Positions 28,215-35,890 of a DNA stretch of 64,000 bases are shown here, piece after piece. The translations under genes and the position numbers were made by a program. The notes below the pieces were generated by a model. That model made no database searches and had not been told where the DNA came from. It saw nothing but the letters and a program-made list of their open reading frames with translations. The DNA is from Caballeronia temeraria. GTDB taxonomy: Bacteria; Pseudomonadota; Gammaproteobacteria; Burkholderiales; Burkholderiaceae. The stretch spans positions 62,001 to 126,000 of the forward strand of contig NZ_FCOI02000003.1 of the NCBI RefSeq assembly GCF_001544795.2, written 5' to 3'. The first letter of the stretch is position 1. Each line of letters opens with the position of its first letter.

Positions 28215-28289
28215 GGCGGCATGAAACGTAGTGGCTCTGTATCACTAGACGTTCGCGCCGCCCGGTTTGTGACAGACGATCCCGAATTT

Positions 28290-28697
28290 TTATTTCACCG
28301 GCGTCAGAACCGGCTTGTCCTTGTCCTTGAGCAGCAGCACGATGAACTTCGCGCGCTTCGTATTGCTCGCATTGCGGCCAACGGTGTGAATATCGTCAGG
28401 ACCTTCATAAAAAGTATCGCCGGGTTTGAGCGTCACAGCCTTGCCGCCTTTGACCTGCATGACGATCGAGCCTTCGAGAACATACACATACGCGTGCGCA
28501 TCGTGTCGATGAACCGGATCGACCGCGCCCGGCGGATATTCCACGCTGATCATCAGCGCTTCTTTGCCCTGATATTCGGGAAGCGGCTTCGTCATGAGCT
28601 CCTTGACGATCGCCTGCGGCGCGGCCCCTGCCGTATTCGCGACCAGCGCCGCGCATCCGATGACGAACGCAAATCCCACGCGTTTGACGCTTTGCAT
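28290..28697 (-). CDS. Secreted cupin domain protein
   Basis: 135 residues. A signal peptide (VGFAFVIGCAALVANTAGA) precedes a single cupin barrel with PVHRHDAHAYVYVLEG as motif 1, holding the metal-binding histidines and a glutamate, and PGDTFYEGPDDIHTVGRN as motif 2. The protein is therefore periplasmic and probably metal binding, with unknown substrate. GGAG lies 8 nt before the ATG at 28697. It follows the CxxC protein gene (39 bp) on the same strand and may belong to its operon. Confidence 0.85.
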   Translation of the reverse strand: MQSVKRVGFAFVIGCAALVANTAGAAPQAIVKELMTKPLPEYQGKEALMISVEYPPGAVDPVHRHDAHAYVYVLEGSIVMQVKGGKAVTLKPGDTFYEGPDDIHTVGRNASNTKRAKFIVLLLKDKDKPVLTPVK

Positions 28698-28735
28698 GAT
28701 GCTTTCTCCAAGGATCGAATGACGGCGCTCACGCA

Positions 28736-29215
28736 TTACGACAGGTTTGCCTTGTCGAGACCGAAGGCTTTATCGGACGACCCCGGCACTGTCCGGAACG
28801 CGACATTCGCACGATTCCAGCCATTGATCTCCATGATCGTGTACGTGAGATCGGACAACTCTCTCTCCGTGAACTGCTCGCGCACGCGCGCAAAAAGCGC
28901 GTCGGAAACGCCGTCTTCGGGAATGCGCGTCAGCACTTCGGTCCATGCGAGCGCGGCGCGTTCGCGCGGCGAGAACAGCGTCGACTCGCGCCAGATCGCC
29001 ACATGATGCGTGCGCAAGTCTCGTTCGCCATGAATCTTCGCTTCCTTCACGTGCATATCGACGCAAAAGGCACAGCCATTCATCTGCGATGCGCGAAGCG
29101 TGACGAGATCGCGGGTTGTCTGTTCGATCGAGCACTCGCGCAACGCCTGGCTAAACTCGTAGAACTTCTTGAACAGCTCGGGCGATTGTTGAACGTAGTT
29201 GATTCGCTGCGTCAT
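28736..29215 (-). CDS. Carboxymuconolactone decarboxylase family / AhpD-like protein
   Basis: 159 residues with the AhpD core: RASQMNGCAFCVDMHVKEA holds the CxxC pair and downstream His of peroxidatic members. It ends with a helix NRANVAFRTVPG common in the group linked to ECF41 sigma factors. The likely role is thiol-dependent peroxide or quinone handling. The ATG at 29215 follows GGAG by 5 nt. It lies 139 bp downstream of the sigma-factor gene on the same strand, which is the standard 'C' position of the COE (carboxymuconolactone decarboxylase, oxidoreductase, epimerase) set. Confidence 0.87.
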   Translation of the reverse strand: MTQRINYVQQSPELFKKFYEFSQALRECSIEQTTRDLVTLRASQMNGCAFCVDMHVKEAKIHGERDLRTHHVAIWRESTLFSPRERAALAWTEVLTRIPEDGVSDALFARVREQFTERELSDLTYTIMEINGWNRANVAFRTVPGSSDKAFGLDKANLS

Positions 29216-29354
29216 GATGACTCCATGCCTGGTTGAGGACGTTGGCCGGCGCTTCATGTCCGGCATGGATGTCATCGTAATTTTGCGCGGCGCGTCCCGG
29301 TAGACCCGTGAGCGTGCGCACGCTATTGCCTCGCGCGCATCAATCGCTCGTCGA

Positions 29355-30236
29355 TCAAGCATTGCCATGACGAGCCGCGATGCGCTTCAGCTTCTCGGGG
29401 TTACGCTGCACCAGAATGCGTACGATACGGTCGTCTTCGATCTCGTATGTCTGGGCGGATTCGAGCTTGCCGTCGATGAAGCGCAAGAGCGCCCATTGCT
29501 CGTTGAGCATGACGAGTTCGATATGCACGCCTTTCCCGTAACGCAGAAATGCCGCATAGAAAAGCTGTGCAATGCGCTTGCCGCCGAGAAGCGGCTTCGG
29601 GAAGCTCTGCACGTGGCCGCCGCCATCGCCGACGAGCATCGCATCGTCCGAAAGCATCGCGTGAATGGCCGCGAAGTCGCCGAGTTCGATCGCGCGCGCG
29701 AAGGCATGCAACACGCGCCTGTGAATCTCGCGTGGCACTGAACGACGCGGCCGCTCCTCACGCAACTGTGCCTTGGCACGGCTCACGAGTTGCCGGCACG
29801 CCGCCTCCGTCTTACCGATGATGTTCGCGACTTCCGGGTAGTCCGCGTCGAAGACCTCGCGCAACAGGAACGCCGCGCGCGCTTCGGGCGTCAGGCGTTC
29901 GAGCAGCATGAGAAACGCGACGGACACGTCGTCTGCGTGCTCCGTGACTTCTTCGGGCGTCGCAGGCGGCTCGGTCATCTGCGGCTCGGGCAGCCAGATG
30001 CCGGTGTAATGTTCGCGCTGCACTTTCGCGGCGCGCAGCCGGTCGATCGAATGCCGCGTTGTCACGGCGACGAGCCACGCTTCCGCGTTATCGATAGCTT
30101 CGCGAGCCGTCGCATGCCAGCGCAGCCATACGTCCTGCACGATATCCTCGGCCTCGGCGACCGAACCGAGCATGCGATACGCGATGCCCTGCAGACGAGG
30201 GCGCAAGCGGTCGAATTCGCGCGTGGCGTCATCCAT
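29355..30236 (-). CDS. ECF41-type RNA polymerase sigma factor with C-terminal SnoaL-like extension
   Basis: 293 residues. Region 2 (LQGIAYRMLGSVAEAEDIVQ) and region 4 (RAAFLLREVFDADYPEVANI) make up an ECF sigma factor; residues after about 180 form a SnoaL/NTF2-like domain. The three hallmarks of group ECF41 are visible: WLPEP in the linker, a DGGG(H) motif and NPEKL in the C-terminal domain. In that group the extension replaces an anti-sigma factor and modulates activity. There is no anti-sigma gene nearby, as expected. The ATG at 30236 has AAGGAA 9 nt upstream. The likely target is the adjacent AhpD-like gene. Confidence 0.9.
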   Translation of the reverse strand: MDDATREFDRLRPRLQGIAYRMLGSVAEAEDIVQDVWLRWHATAREAIDNAEAWLVAVTTRHSIDRLRAAKVQREHYTGIWLPEPQMTEPPATPEEVTEHADDVSVAFLMLLERLTPEARAAFLLREVFDADYPEVANIIGKTEAACRQLVSRAKAQLREERPRRSVPREIHRRVLHAFARAIELGDFAAIHAMLSDDAMLVGDGGGHVQSFPKPLLGGKRIAQLFYAAFLRYGKGVHIELVMLNEQWALLRFIDGKLESAQTYEIEDDRIVRILVQRNPEKLKRIAARHGNA

Positions 30237-30416
30237 GAAGGCGGTTCCTTGTTCGTATGCAGCGTGCTAAGCCATCGACTTGAAAGGTGATCGTATATTA
30301 CGCGTGCGTGCGCGCCCGTGTATTGCTGATAGACCGCGACCCTGCGCTAAAGATATGAGTAATTCGTCCGTTAATAACGAAAACCCGGAATCGAATGCCT
30401 CAAGCTCCATTCGTTC

Positions 30417-31685
30417 ATGACTAATATGACTCGCATCATCGTGGCGACGGTGATCAGCAATGGTTTCGTCGCCTACGACTTCACCGTATACGGCTTTTCG
30501 GCGGCGATCATCGGTCGGTTGTTCTTTCCCGCGCACGATGCCGCGTCGTCCCTTTTGCTGTCGCTCGCGACGTTCGGCGCCGGCTTCGTCATGCGTCCGA
30601 TCGGTGCAGTGCTGATAGGCCGTTATGCCGACCGTCACGGACGCGAGGCCGGCATGCGCCTGTCGATCGCCTTGATGGCGCTGGGAACGTGGCTGATCGC
30701 ATGCTTGCCGACACATGCCGCGATCGGCGCGAGCGCGACTGTGCTGATCGTGTTCGCGCGGCTGTTACAAGGGCTCGCGACGGGCGGCGAGATCGGACCG
30801 GCGTCGGCGCTGCTCATGGAAGCCGTGCCTTATGAACGGCGCTGCTTCATCGTCAGTTGGCGCGGTGCGAGCCAGGGCGCGGCCGCGTGTTTGGCGGCGC
30901 TGGTCGGTACGTGCACGTCCGCGCTGCTTTCTCCCGAGCAACTCGCGCAATGGGGATGGCGCGTGCCCTTCGTCATCGGCGGTTTGATCGCGCCGCTTGG
31001 ATGGTTTCTGCGCCGCATGCCGGGCGACGCATCGGCTGCAACGCTTCAACCCGCAGCCACGCGAACGCCGCTCGCGACCGTGCTGCGCGAGCATGCGCGA
31101 CCGCTTGCATGCGGTATTCTGATGATGGCCGCGCCGTCGTCGAGCATCTATATCGCCGTGCTGTACATGCCGAGCTATCTCACACATACGCTGCAGCGGG
31201 GGCCCGCGATCAGCTTTCTGATCGCGTCGCTATCCGGTCTCGTGATTCTGATCGTGACGCCGCTCGTCGCGCTCGCCGCAGATCGACTGGTAAGCCGCAA
31301 GACGCTGCAATATGCCTCGCTCGTGGCTGCGCTCGGCACGGCCTGGCCCGCGTTTCATGCGCTCACGCATGGCGCGCCGGACGCGCTCGCGCTCGTCATC
31401 ATCCTGCTCTATGTCGCGATCGCGCTGAACAACGCGGGCGCGGCATCGGTCCTGATGCTCGAAGCTTTTCCGAAGCATCGGCGTGCGGCGGCCCTCTCGG
31501 TGATCTATACCTTCGGCGTCGTCATCTTCGGGGGATTTTCGCCGCTCGCGGTTGCGTGGCTCATCGGCGCAACGGGCAACGTGATGACGCCCGCGTGGTA
31601 TCTGCTCGCAGCGAACTGCATGACGCTCCTTGCGCTCAACCGCTTCCCTGAACGCCCCTCGAGTGTGCGGCGCGCGTCCGCGTGA
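30417..31685 (+). CDS. MFS transporter, metabolite:H+ symporter (MHS) type
   Basis: 422 residues, twelve helices. The N-terminal helix ends in the FVAYDFTVYGF motif, and RPIGAVLIGRYADRHGREAG is the signature loop 2-3 of the MHS group (citrate, proline/betaine, shikimate and ketoglutarate permeases). GLATGGEIGPASALLME in helix 4 is also typical. No clear ribosome-binding site precedes 30417, and an ATG at 30426 is in frame. The 3' end overlaps the convergent AraC gene by 50 bp; both frames continue convincingly there. Confidence 0.85.
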   Translation: MTNMTRIIVATVISNGFVAYDFTVYGFSAAIIGRLFFPAHDAASSLLLSLATFGAGFVMRPIGAVLIGRYADRHGREAGMRLSIALMALGTWLIACLPTHAAIGASATVLIVFARLLQGLATGGEIGPASALLMEAVPYERRCFIVSWRGASQGAAACLAALVGTCTSALLSPEQLAQWGWRVPFVIGGLIAPLGWFLRRMPGDASAATLQPAATRTPLATVLREHARPLACGILMMAAPSSSIYIAVLYMPSYLTHTLQRGPAISFLIASLSGLVILIVTPLVALAADRLVSRKTLQYASLVAALGTAWPAFHALTHGAPDALALVIILLYVAIALNNAGAASVLMLEAFPKHRRAAALSVIYTFGVVIFGGFSPLAVAWLIGATGNVMTPAWYLLAANCMTLLALNRFPERPSSVRRASA

Positions 31686-32697
31686 GAGGATCGCGTGACA
31701 TCGTGTGCATGAGGTCGAGCGCGCGCAGGCGCATCTCCAGCGGCGTCACATCGAATGCGCGGCGGAATGCGCGCGTGAAGTCCGACGCGCTCTTGAAACC
31801 GAGACCGAATGCAATATCCGTGATCTGCAGGTTCGGAAAGCGCGCAAGCTCATCGGCTGCCTCGCGCAAGCGGCAATGTCGAATGTATGCGCCGAGCCCG
31901 CCTTCCTGCTCGAACCATCGATAAAGGGTTGCGCGTTTCAACCCGAGCGCTTCGACGATCGTCATCGGCGTGAGATCGGCTTCGTGAAGATGCGTTTCGA
32001 TGTAACGCTTCACCCGGCCTTTCATCGCCACTTGCAGCGCGGCGCGTGAATCGTGCAACGCGTGCGGATGCTCGGCGAATGCGGCGAGCAGCAGTTGTGC
32101 ACCGGCATCGAGCGCATCGATGGTATCCGGCCGGTCGAGTTGCGGCAATTCGCGCGCAGTCGCATCGAAGTGCTCGAACACGAAGCGCGCGAGCGGTGCG
32201 TCGTCGGGCAATACGCGCCCGTGCAGCGCATCGCAGTCGGCAATATGCGCGGCGACGATCGCGCGCGGCACGAACATCGTCAACACGCGGCATGCCGGAC
32301 GCTCGATGCGAAAGCGCTGATTCAGATCGAACGCGACGATGCCGCGCACCGAACCCAACGCGCTGCGCTTCACGCTGAGACCGCTGACATGGCCGGTCTC
32401 TCCCTCGGCATAGACGTGAAACGCGAAATCGCGGCGGGTGTCGGTCGAAACGCGCGCGATCGATCGCTCCAGCACCAGCGCGTCGGTACGCGCCTCCGTG
32501 AATACAAGGCCGCCCGCCGCGTATAAATCGATGCGGCCGGCAAAGCCGCGCGCGATCTGCTCCTTGTCAGGCACGACATCGACCACATGCCCGACGCGAT
32601 CACGCCACGCGAGCAATTGCCGCTCGCGGGCAAATGCCTGCGTCGAAAAGCGAGTGAATAACTTCGGCGGATCGGAATCGGCGGGCATGAATGGCAA
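31636..32697 (-). CDS. AraC family transcriptional regulator
   Basis: 353 residues. The C-terminal DNA-binding domain is complete: TIVEALGLKRATLYRWFEQE and ITDIAFGLGFKSASDFTRAFR are the two helix-turn-helices. The N-terminal region with FSTQAFARERQLLAWRDRVG matches the 'AraC-binding-like' domain found in FeaR-type activators. It converges on the MHS-type permease gene and overlaps it by 50 bp, so mutual transcriptional interference is possible; whether it regulates that permease is unknown. Confidence 0.88.
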   Translation of the reverse strand: MPFMPADSDPPKLFTRFSTQAFARERQLLAWRDRVGHVVDVVPDKEQIARGFAGRIDLYAAGGLVFTEARTDALVLERSIARVSTDTRRDFAFHVYAEGETGHVSGLSVKRSALGSVRGIVAFDLNQRFRIERPACRVLTMFVPRAIVAAHIADCDALHGRVLPDDAPLARFVFEHFDATARELPQLDRPDTIDALDAGAQLLLAAFAEHPHALHDSRAALQVAMKGRVKRYIETHLHEADLTPMTIVEALGLKRATLYRWFEQEGGLGAYIRHCRLREAADELARFPNLQITDIAFGLGFKSASDFTRAFRRAFDVTPLEMRLRALDLMHTMSRDPLTRTRAAHSRGVQGSG

Positions 32698-32961
32698 ACA
32701 ATGTCGGTCGGATCTTCCTTGCTCCGGCGTACGTCATGTGCGCCGGCAAATGAGACGCATGGTATAGCGAATTCAAAATGCAGGTATATCGTGCTCACCG
32801 AGGAGCAGCGTGTGCGGCGTCGCGGGCGGTTCAGGTCGGCGATTCCTTGCCGTCATCCCGCCGTCACACGGCTGTCTCCCACATAAATAAGGTTTACGGC
32901 TGATCAAGACCAAAAATACAGCCGCATGCAACACGCAATCAAAGACGTTCGGGGCGTCACA

Positions 32962-33258
32962 ATGGAAAAGACGAAAGTCCTGCAAGTCAGTCGCAACGCG
33001 CCGGCCACGCGAGCGACCCTCAAGCCGGCGCGCCTTGCCGACGCGCAACTGGATCATCTCGAGCACATGATCCGTTCGTTCGCGCTTTCGGGCGATCCGA
33101 AAGCGTTGGCCAATCTCGACCACACCTACTGGCAAAGGCGGCTCGCCGCGCTCGGCGAGGAAAGCGATCTCGTCTCCACGCAACGCGCGCGCGTGCTGCG
33201 TTTGCTGGATCTTCTCGTGCAGGACCGGTCCACAGGCGCAGACAAAGCCGCCGCTTGA
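32962..33258 (+). CDS. Hypothetical small protein
   Basis: 98 residues, basic and helical-looking, without signal peptide or membrane segment. The segment DPKALANLDHTYWQRRLAAL suggests an amphipathic helix; I do not recognise the family. The ATG at 32962 is chosen since GGGG lies 7 nt upstream, whereas the ATG at 32926 has no site. Strong coding-type third-position G+C bias and lack of competing frames support it as a real gene. It is preceded by a region of about 260 bp that should hold its promoter and that of the AraC gene. Confidence 0.6.
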   Translation: MEKTKVLQVSRNAPATRATLKPARLADAQLDHLEHMIRSFALSGDPKALANLDHTYWQRRLAALGEESDLVSTQRARVLRLLDLLVQDRSTGADKAAA

Positions 33259-33524
33259 TGCGTCACTGATCACGCATGCGGAATTCAGAACACAGAAAGG
33301 CATTTCGAATGCAAAGCGCAAAATGCCAACCGCTTCGACAGATTTCAGCGTAGGGCCAGCCTGAGAGAGCGCATTCGATGCAGGGTCTTTTTGACCGGCG
33401 CGTCGAAAAGTGCTATTACGACGGGGCTTCGCGTCCCACGCATGATTCGCAAACAGGCGATGTCATGCGCGGGTCGCGAAAGCTCTCAGTAATCGCATCG
33501 CCATGAGCTCGATGCGCGTCAGCA

Positions 33525-34167
33525 CCTGCGCTCGCGATTCCCGCGCTCGCCGGCATGACGACGCTGCACGCGTTGCTGCCGCCGCATTCCGGTCCGCTGA
33601 TCGCGGTGAGCGCATTGCATGCCGATCTCAGTCTCGCGCTGGGCCTCGGCCTCATCGTCGCGTTGCCCGCCGTGATTCTCGCGGGGCCGCTCCATCGCAT
33701 CTGGCTGTCGAAGCGACTGCATATCGAGGAGCCGAGGAAATGGGCAAGCTCTGCACCGCCCTCGGTGTGGGGGGCGGCCTGAAGTAGATGCTCGTCAATG
33801 CGGGCATCAGCGCGACCATCGGTAGGATTGCGGTGGGCACGCATTCGCCACTGATTCTCCTCGCATGGCTGATCGCGATCGCGCTGCGTCAGGCGACGGG
33901 CTCGTCCACCGTCGCGACGACGACGACTGCGGGCATCGTCGCTCCGGTCGTGAGCGGACTCGCGACGACGCACGATTCGCTGATGGCCTTCGCAATCGGC
34001 GCGGGTTCGGTGTTCTTCTGCCACGTCAGCGACGCGGCTTCTGGATGGTGCGCAAGTACTTCCGGTTCAAGCTGAAGCACAGGGTTGCGGCGTGCTCCGT
34101 GTTGCAGACGATCGTGTCGGTGGTGGGCCTCGTGCTGACGCTCGTGTTGTGGAACGTGCCGACCTGA
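33525..34167 (+). pseudogene. Decayed gluconate permease (GntP family)
   Basis: Three remnants in different frames read as pieces of a gluconate:H+ symporter. First comes PALAIPALAGMTTLHALLPPH through LGLGLIVALPAVILAGPL (33525-33730). After an internal deletion of what should be about 150 residues, the text resumes as GVGGGLK, then a TAG at 33785-33787 (in homologues a Gln, CAG), then MLVNAGISATIGRIAVGTH to SVFFCHVSDA. A further frameshift near 34036 leads to GFWMVRKYF and the normal ending VGLVLTLVLWNV (stop 34167). The start of the gene is missing. With deletion, nonsense and frameshift it cannot make a transporter. Confidence 0.8.
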
Positions 34168-34182
34168 AGGCTTCGACGCCAA

Positions 34183-35337
34183 CTAACGCACGCCGATCTT
34201 CCACACCGTGACTTCGTGATACTCGTCGCCGGGCTTGAGCTCGGTCGACGGGAACGCAGGACGATTCGGCGAGTCCGGGAAATGCTGCGTTTCGAGCGCA
34301 AAGCCATCCGTTTGCCGATACGCCGTCCCCGATGTGCCGATGGCGCTGCCATCGAGACCATTGCCCGTGTAGAACTGCAGGCCCGGCTGCGTGGTGTACA
34401 CATCGAGCACGCGGCCGCTTTGCGGATCGTAGGCGCGCGCCGCAAAGGCCGGCTCGCCATTGCGCTGGCCGTTCCTGTTGAGCTTCCAGTTGTGATCGTA
34501 GCCGCGCGCATAGCGCATCTGCTGATTCGATGAACGCAGCCGCGCGCCGATCGGCGTCAACGCCCGCAGATCCAGCGGCGTGTTCTCGACACTCGCGATC
34601 TCGCCGGTCGGAATCGAATCGGGGCGCGTGGGCGTATAACTCGATCCCGCGATCTGAACGAGCTGTCCTTCGACATTGCCGCTGCCCTCGCCCGCGAGGT
34701 TGAAATAGCTGTGGTTCGTGAGATTCACGACGGTCGGCTTGTCGGTCTTCGCGCGATAGTCGATGCGTATTTCGTTGTCGTCGGTGAGCGTGTAGGTCAC
34801 ATCGACCGTGAGCGTGCCGGGAAAGCCGTTCTCGCCATCGGGACTCACATAGCGAAGCTGCACGCCCGCACCCTGCGCGCCCTGAAACGTCTTCACCACG
34901 GTCCAGACCTTTTCGTCGAGTCCATGCGGGCCGCCGTGCAATGTATTCGGCGGTTCGTTGACGGGCAGTTTGTAGCTGTGTCCGTCGACCTCGAACTTGC
35001 CATCGGCGATACGGTTCGCATAGCGCCCGATCAGCCCGCCGAAGTGAATCTTCCCGTTGTACTTCTCGTAGTCGTTGAGCGAGCCGAAGCCGAGCACGAT
35101 GTCCGCGCGACGTCCGCGCCGGTCCGGCACGTCGAGACGCGTCACGATGCCGCCGTAGCTGATGCAGTTCATCGTCACGCCGCGTGCATTCGACAGCGTG
35201 AATTGCTGGACGGTTTGTCCTTGCTGCGTTGCGCCATACGGTGCGGAACTAATGGACGCAGCGAACCCATTCGTCGACATCATTGCCGAGCCTGCAACGG
35301 CGATAAAACGGATGAGCGTATTTTTCACGTCCTGCAT
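34183..35337 (-). CDS. Secreted aldose 1-epimerase (galactose mutarotase family)
   Basis: 384 residues. ISYGGIVTRLDVPDR, RYANRIADGKF, NTLHGGPHGLDEKVW, NLTNHSYFNLAG and the C-terminal Glu/His sites are the mutarotase sequence blocks; the catalytic His in NHSYFNL and Glu near ALETQHFPDSPN are present. It interconverts alpha and beta anomers of aldoses. The N terminus (TLIRFIAVAGSAMMSTNGFAAS) looks like a signal peptide, so it should act in the periplasm, unlike cytoplasmic GalM. No good ribosome-binding site is visible before the ATG at 35337; a later ATG at about 35283 would shorten the signal. Confidence 0.87.
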   Translation of the reverse strand: MQDVKNTLIRFIAVAGSAMMSTNGFAASISSAPYGATQQGQTVQQFTLSNARGVTMNCISYGGIVTRLDVPDRRGRRADIVLGFGSLNDYEKYNGKIHFGGLIGRYANRIADGKFEVDGHSYKLPVNEPPNTLHGGPHGLDEKVWTVVKTFQGAQGAGVQLRYVSPDGENGFPGTLTVDVTYTLTDDNEIRIDYRAKTDKPTVVNLTNHSYFNLAGEGSGNVEGQLVQIAGSSYTPTRPDSIPTGEIASVENTPLDLRALTPIGARLRSSNQQMRYARGYDHNWKLNRNGQRNGEPAFAARAYDPQSGRVLDVYTTQPGLQFYTGNGLDGSAIGTSGTAYRQTDGFALETQHFPDSPNRPAFPSTELKPGDEYHEVTVWKIGVR

Positions 35338-35471
35338 AAGCGGTATAAAAGTTGAACGATCGATACGGCATTTCGGAGAGCGAGTCGAGCATCGGCTGTA
35401 CCTGAAAATGCAGGCACGGCCCATGCGAATCGTATTCGCGTTTAACCGCATTTGCAGCCAGGGAGCTATTC

Positions 35472-35657
35472 ATGAATGAGCAAACCGAACGCGATACGCC
35501 GCCGAAGCAGACACCCGAAGACCCGAATGTGGCGGACCGTCGTCTCTCCGAAGAACAGAAGCGCGCGATGAAGAATGAGCCCGAGCAGCCAAAGCGCCCG
35601 GACGAAAGCAAGGGAGAGAAGCTGCCAAACCCGAAGGACGTCGGCGAAGCAGGCTGA
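35472..35657 (+). CDS. Small, highly charged hydrophilic protein
   Basis: 61 residues, about half of them charged or Pro (DPNVADRRLSEEQKRAMKNE), with no hydrophobic core, so probably disordered. GGGAG lies 6 nt before the ATG at 35472, which supports translation. The gene is divergent from the aldose epimerase (134 bp). I do not recognise a family; such proteins in this group are sometimes stress or stationary-phase expressed, but that is a guess. Confidence 0.6.
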   Translation: MNEQTERDTPPKQTPEDPNVADRRLSEEQKRAMKNEPEQPKRPDESKGEKLPNPKDVGEAG

Positions 35658-35890
35658 ATCGGCCACGCGCGCCGTCCCGTGCATGGACGAGGATGCGCGC
35701 GTATTCGTTAGATGAATTGCTCTTTTCCTTAATACGTACAAATTACACGTTGAGCTATTGCGCGATGCGCGCCTGACGTCGTCACGCGCTGGGGAGCATC
35801 GCTTTTGTTGTATGGTATCCCTAAGCTATCGCGGCCTTTCGATAGTGCGCCCGGCGACGCTTTCGCCGCTATAAGGAAGCAAGGACGCCC

